Shown piece by piece: positions 34,263-36,407 of a stretch of DNA of 36,407 bases (positions within the stretch are counted from its first letter, which is position 1; each line of letters starts with the position of its first letter). The notes beneath the pieces were generated by a model, which was not told the origin of the DNA, did no database searches, and saw only the letters and a list, made by a program, of their open reading frames with translations. Origin of the DNA: Fibrobacteria bacterium GUT31 (GTDB lineage Bacteria; Fibrobacterota; Fibrobacteria; Fibrobacterales; Fibrobacteraceae); NCBI GenBank assembly GCA_001462225.1, contig LIUH01000105.1, positions 507 through 36,913 of the forward strand, in the 5' to 3' direction. Position numbers and translations under genes: made by a program.

Positions 34263-34386
34263 TAGCAACGATAACAGAAAATCCAATTAACGAATTAAAA
34301 GTTAAAAAAAGTTGTTGTTATTAGGAGTTAAAGATATTCTTAATTTCTTAGGTTTAATACCGTAACTGTCACCCCTGCCACCTAAC

Positions 34387-35607
34387 TTACTTCTTTAAAT
34401 CTACTCTAGTTCCGTTTTTCCAGTAACAGGCAACAAAAGTTGAATATTCGTCGCTGGAAAAATAATTGCCTGAAACATAAACATTGCCGTTCTGAACGGC
34501 GATGCCTGATGTACTGCCGTATTCGGCTTCCTCGGGTATTGGCAAATCTTTCCTTGTTCCATTTACCCAATAACAGGTGTGAACAATCATGTTGTCAACA
34601 TAACTGCCGGATACATAGACACTGCCGTTCTGAACGAAGATACCGGTGGTGGTGTCGCCTAAATATGTTCCGCCGGGTACAGGCAGATTCGTCTTTGTTC
34701 CGTTTAACCAGTAACAGGTACTGCCGTCATTATAGTTGTTTTCCATATATTCGCCGGACACATAGACATTGCCGTTCTGAACGGCGATGCCGGATGTTAT
34801 GCTGTAATTGTAACTGCCGCCTACTGACAGATCTGTCCTTGTTCCGTTTACCCAGTAACAGGCAACGTTATTTGTATTACTACTGTTAGAATAATAGCCG
34901 GATACATAAACATTACCGTCTTGTGCGGTGATGCCGGTGGTTTTTCCAACTCTTCCGTTCGGTACCGGCAGGTTTACTACGGTTCCGTTTACCCAGTAAC
35001 AGGCTGAATAACCACTGGTACTGTTCCCGGAATTAGTAATGTTCCAATATTCGCCTGTTATATAGATATTGCCGTTTTGCACAGTGATGCCGGTGGTTTC
35101 GCATGCTTGGGCTCCGTCCGGCAGGGGCAGATCTGTCCTTGTTCCGTTCACCCAGTAACAGGGTCGTCTGTAAGCGTACATCATGGTATATATATCAGCA
35201 GAATAACGGCCGGATACATAGACATTGCCTCCCTGAACGGCGATGCCTGTGGTTTTGCCTTGTGTGACGTTATCGGGCAGGGACAGATCTTTTCTGATTC
35301 CATTTATCCAGTAACAGAGTGTATCAATTCCGCTGCTGTCCCAATAATTGCCGGCTACATAGACATTGCCGTCCTGAACGGCAATGCCATAAGAATTAGT
35401 ATCGGTTATTACATTCGGATTACCGCCGTTGTTGTTACCGTTGTCACCACCACCATTGCCGCCGCTGTTGTTACCACCTGTTTGGCTGCCGTCGTTAGTA
35501 TCGTCGCCGCCGTCTTCGTCGTCTTCACCACCGCTACACCCTGCGAAGACAAGAGCGAGTATCAGCGTGGTCGCTAGCAGCGCTTTAAGTGTTTTTCCTA
35601 TTTTCAT
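34387..35607 (-). CDS. Seven-repeat surface lipoprotein, probable seven-bladed beta-propeller
   Basis: A 406-residue lipoprotein (signal peptide ending F-A-G-C, Cys24). Residues 25-65 are a low-complexity Gly/Asn/Asp linker. The remainder is seven tandem units of about 40-52 residues, each following 'G-I-x-V-Q-x-G-N-V-Y-V-S-G-x-Y...C-Y-W-V-N-G-T-R-x-D-L-P-x-P'. Alternating strands of this kind, with a count of seven, are typical of beta-propellers (the G-x-V-Y-V-x-G strand is like SBBP or Kelch-type blades). The protein should be displayed on the outer or periplasmic membrane face; ligand unknown. AAGGA lies about seven bases before the ATG. The repeated coding DNA can recombine, so copy number may vary among strains. 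Confidence 0.82.
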   Translation of the reverse strand: MKIGKTLKALLATTLILALVFAGCSGGEDDEDGGDDTNDGSQTGGNNSGGNGGGDNGNNNGGNPNVITDTNSYGIAVQDGNVYVAGNYWDSSGIDTLCYWINGIRKDLSLPDNVTQGKTTGIAVQGGNVYVSGRYSADIYTMMYAYRRPCYWVNGTRTDLPLPDGAQACETTGITVQNGNIYITGEYWNITNSGNSTSGYSACYWVNGTVVNLPVPNGRVGKTTGITAQDGNVYVSGYYSNSSNTNNVACYWVNGTRTDLSVGGSYNYSITSGIAVQNGNVYVSGEYMENNYNDGSTCYWLNGTKTNLPVPGGTYLGDTTTGIFVQNGSVYVSGSYVDNMIVHTCYWVNGTRKDLPIPEEAEYGSTSGIAVQNGNVYVSGNYFSSDEYSTFVACYWKNGTRVDLKK

Positions 35608-35650
35608 GTTTTTTCCTTTTACTATGTTATCTGTAAATTTATTCGTGTTG

Positions 35651-35700
35651 AAGGGTTTAATACCCCGCCCTTCAGGGCGGTTAAGTAGTACAACCGCTTA
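35651..35700. mobile_element. Hairpin cluster resembling an IS200/IS605-type end remnant
   Basis: CCGCCC-TTCA-GGGCGG (35665-35680) is flanked by CGGTT/AACCG (35679-35697). GAAGGG (35650-35655) can also pair with CCCTTC (35668-35673). Nested GC hairpins of this type followed by TTCAAC on the minus strand are common at right ends of IS200/IS605/TnpB elements. No transposase or TnpB gene is present, so this would be a solo end, or simply the terminator of the leucine-rich repeat gene 70 bases upstream. Confidence 0.35.
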
Positions 35701-35751
35701 TAAAGAGCGCCGATAACATTGCTATACCAAGTTTCCGGTACAGGGCGTGTT

Positions 35752-36407
35752 TTACAGTACCCATGTATCTCCGTTCTTGTAGTAGATTCTGGCGTTGCAG
35801 CCTCCTCGCCAGTCACTTCCCCACGCGTTATCGGCTGACTGCCTGCTGGCATAACCTTCGACGTTAATTCTCTGCGAAGAAGTCCAATCGTAGAACACAC
35901 CCCAGTCGATCTCCGTTACGCTTGATGGGATTGTTATGCTGATAAGGCTGTCGCAACCTGAGAACGCGAGGTAGCCGATAGATGTTACGCTTGATGGGAT
36001 TGTTACGCTTGTAAGTCCTGTGCAATTGTAGAACGCGGCGTCGCCGATAGATGTTACGCTTGAGGGAATTGTCATACTTGTAAGGCTTGTGCAACCTTCG
36101 AACACATAGCCGTTGATAGACGTTACGCTTGAGGGGATTGTTACGCTTGTAAGTCCTGTGCAATGGGAGAATGCCCGTGTGTGGATAGACGTTACGCTTG
36201 AGGGGATTGTTACACTTGTAAGGCTGTCGCAACCTGAGAACGCGAAGTCGCCGATAGATGTTACGCTTTCTGGGATTGTTACGCTTGTAAGACTGTCGCA
36301 ACCGGAGAACACGAAGTGGCTGATGTACGTTACACTTGATGGGATTGTTACGCTGCCGCTTGCCGATGGCCATGCGAGCAAATTTGTTTTATCCTTGTTG
36401 TACAGTA
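35752..36407 (-). CDS. BspA-like leucine-rich repeat (LRR_5) protein, N-terminus beyond the window
   Basis: The frame is open to the window edge (first complete codon at 36405); the apparent TTG start at 36381 is internal, because in-frame residues L-Y-N-K-D-K-T-N precede it. Seven 23-residue repeats of the type 'V-T-I-P-S-S-V-T-S-I-G-x-x-A-F-S-G-C-x-S-L-T-S' (35869-36351) are followed by a 38-residue cap with W-G-S-D-W and C-N-A-R-I-Y-Y. Such proteins are abundant in treponemes and oral or gut commensals and mediate adhesion at the cell surface. The signal peptide and most of the protein are outside the window, so localisation is inferred. Confidence 0.88.
   Translation of the reverse strand, partial: LYNKDKTNLLAWPSASGSVTIPSSVTYISHFVFSGCDSLTSVTIPESVTSIGDFAFSGCDSLTSVTIPSSVTSIHTRAFSHCTGLTSVTIPSSVTSINGYVFEGCTSLTSMTIPSSVTSIGDAAFYNCTGLTSVTIPSSVTSIGYLAFSGCDSLISITIPSSVTEIDWGVFYDWTSSQRINVEGYASRQSADNAWGSDWRGGCNARIYYKNGDTWVL
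35869..36351. repeat. Seven 69-base tandem repeats encoding leucine-rich repeats
   Basis: Each 69-base unit encodes one 23-residue repeat and several are nearly identical at the DNA level (phrases such as GTTACGCTTGAGGGGATTGT recur). This similarity favours slippage or recombination and will complicate assembly. Confidence 0.85.

Noticed and set aside
35869..36351. Regular repeats that could suggest a CRISPR array
   Set aside because: The 69-base units are fully coding, have no spacer segments and translate to 23-residue leucine-rich repeats.
35864..36373. 169-residue Arg/Asn-rich frame inside the leucine-rich repeat gene
   Set aside because: It is the out-of-frame reading of the 69-base tandem repeats; its own repeats mirror those of the real gene.

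Overview
This window looks like a chromosomal segment of a diderm spirochaete, most likely a host-associated Treponema relative. The reasons are the density of lipoproteins with permissive spirochaete-type lipoboxes, a BspA-like leucine-rich repeat protein, a 3,047-residue secreted protein resembling the giant 'longest protein' family known from Leptospira and treponemes, and a TolC-type outer membrane channel. The assignment rests on reading protein sequences by eye; no search was run.

Layout. 1-87: tail of an amidohydrolase leaving the window on the left. 174-827 (+): secreted DNA/RNA non-specific endonuclease, converging with a minus-strand signalling operon (response regulator, hybrid histidine kinase, DUF362 iron-sulphur-like protein; 4758 to 824). 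4877-6013 (-): CorA-type metal transporter. 6121-10179 (-): four lipoproteins, two with homologous SH3 domains, with visible promoters and hairpins. 10286-33058 (-): one compact operon of nine genes with 4-31 base overlaps or gaps under 10 bases. In transcription order it encodes two helical-repeat lipoproteins, a TolC-like channel, a lipoprotein membrane-fusion adaptor, two Ig-like lipoproteins, two full-length RND pump subunits and the giant protein, which ends in an apparently intact M23 metallopeptidase domain. 33059-34386: accessory patch with two promoter-plus-terminator structured small RNA candidates, an orphan nuclease-like gene between them, two pairs of exact 15-base repeats and a strong inverted repeat. 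34387-35607 (-): lipoprotein of seven repeats, probably a beta-propeller. 35608-35751: hairpin resembling an IS200/IS605-type end. 35752-36407 (-): BspA-like leucine-rich repeat protein, cut by the window edge.

How the parts may work together. The large operon has everything for a tripartite RND machine (two inner-membrane pumps, adaptor, outer-membrane channel), with four extra lipoproteins and a giant exported protein translationally coupled to the last pump gene. My main hypothesis is that the machine and the giant protein form one envelope system. The giant protein carries two Trp ladders with 14/15-residue spacing, consistent with long rod-like helices, and an M23 peptidoglycan-hydrolase-like tip. 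The lipoproteins just downstream, with SH3 domains that may bind peptidoglycan, could be protective or partner proteins.

Four starts were moved downstream from the longest open frame because a good ribosome binding site lies at the internal ATG: the kinase (4357), the SH3 lipoprotein (10179), the second RND subunit (22554) and the first lipoprotein of the operon (33058).
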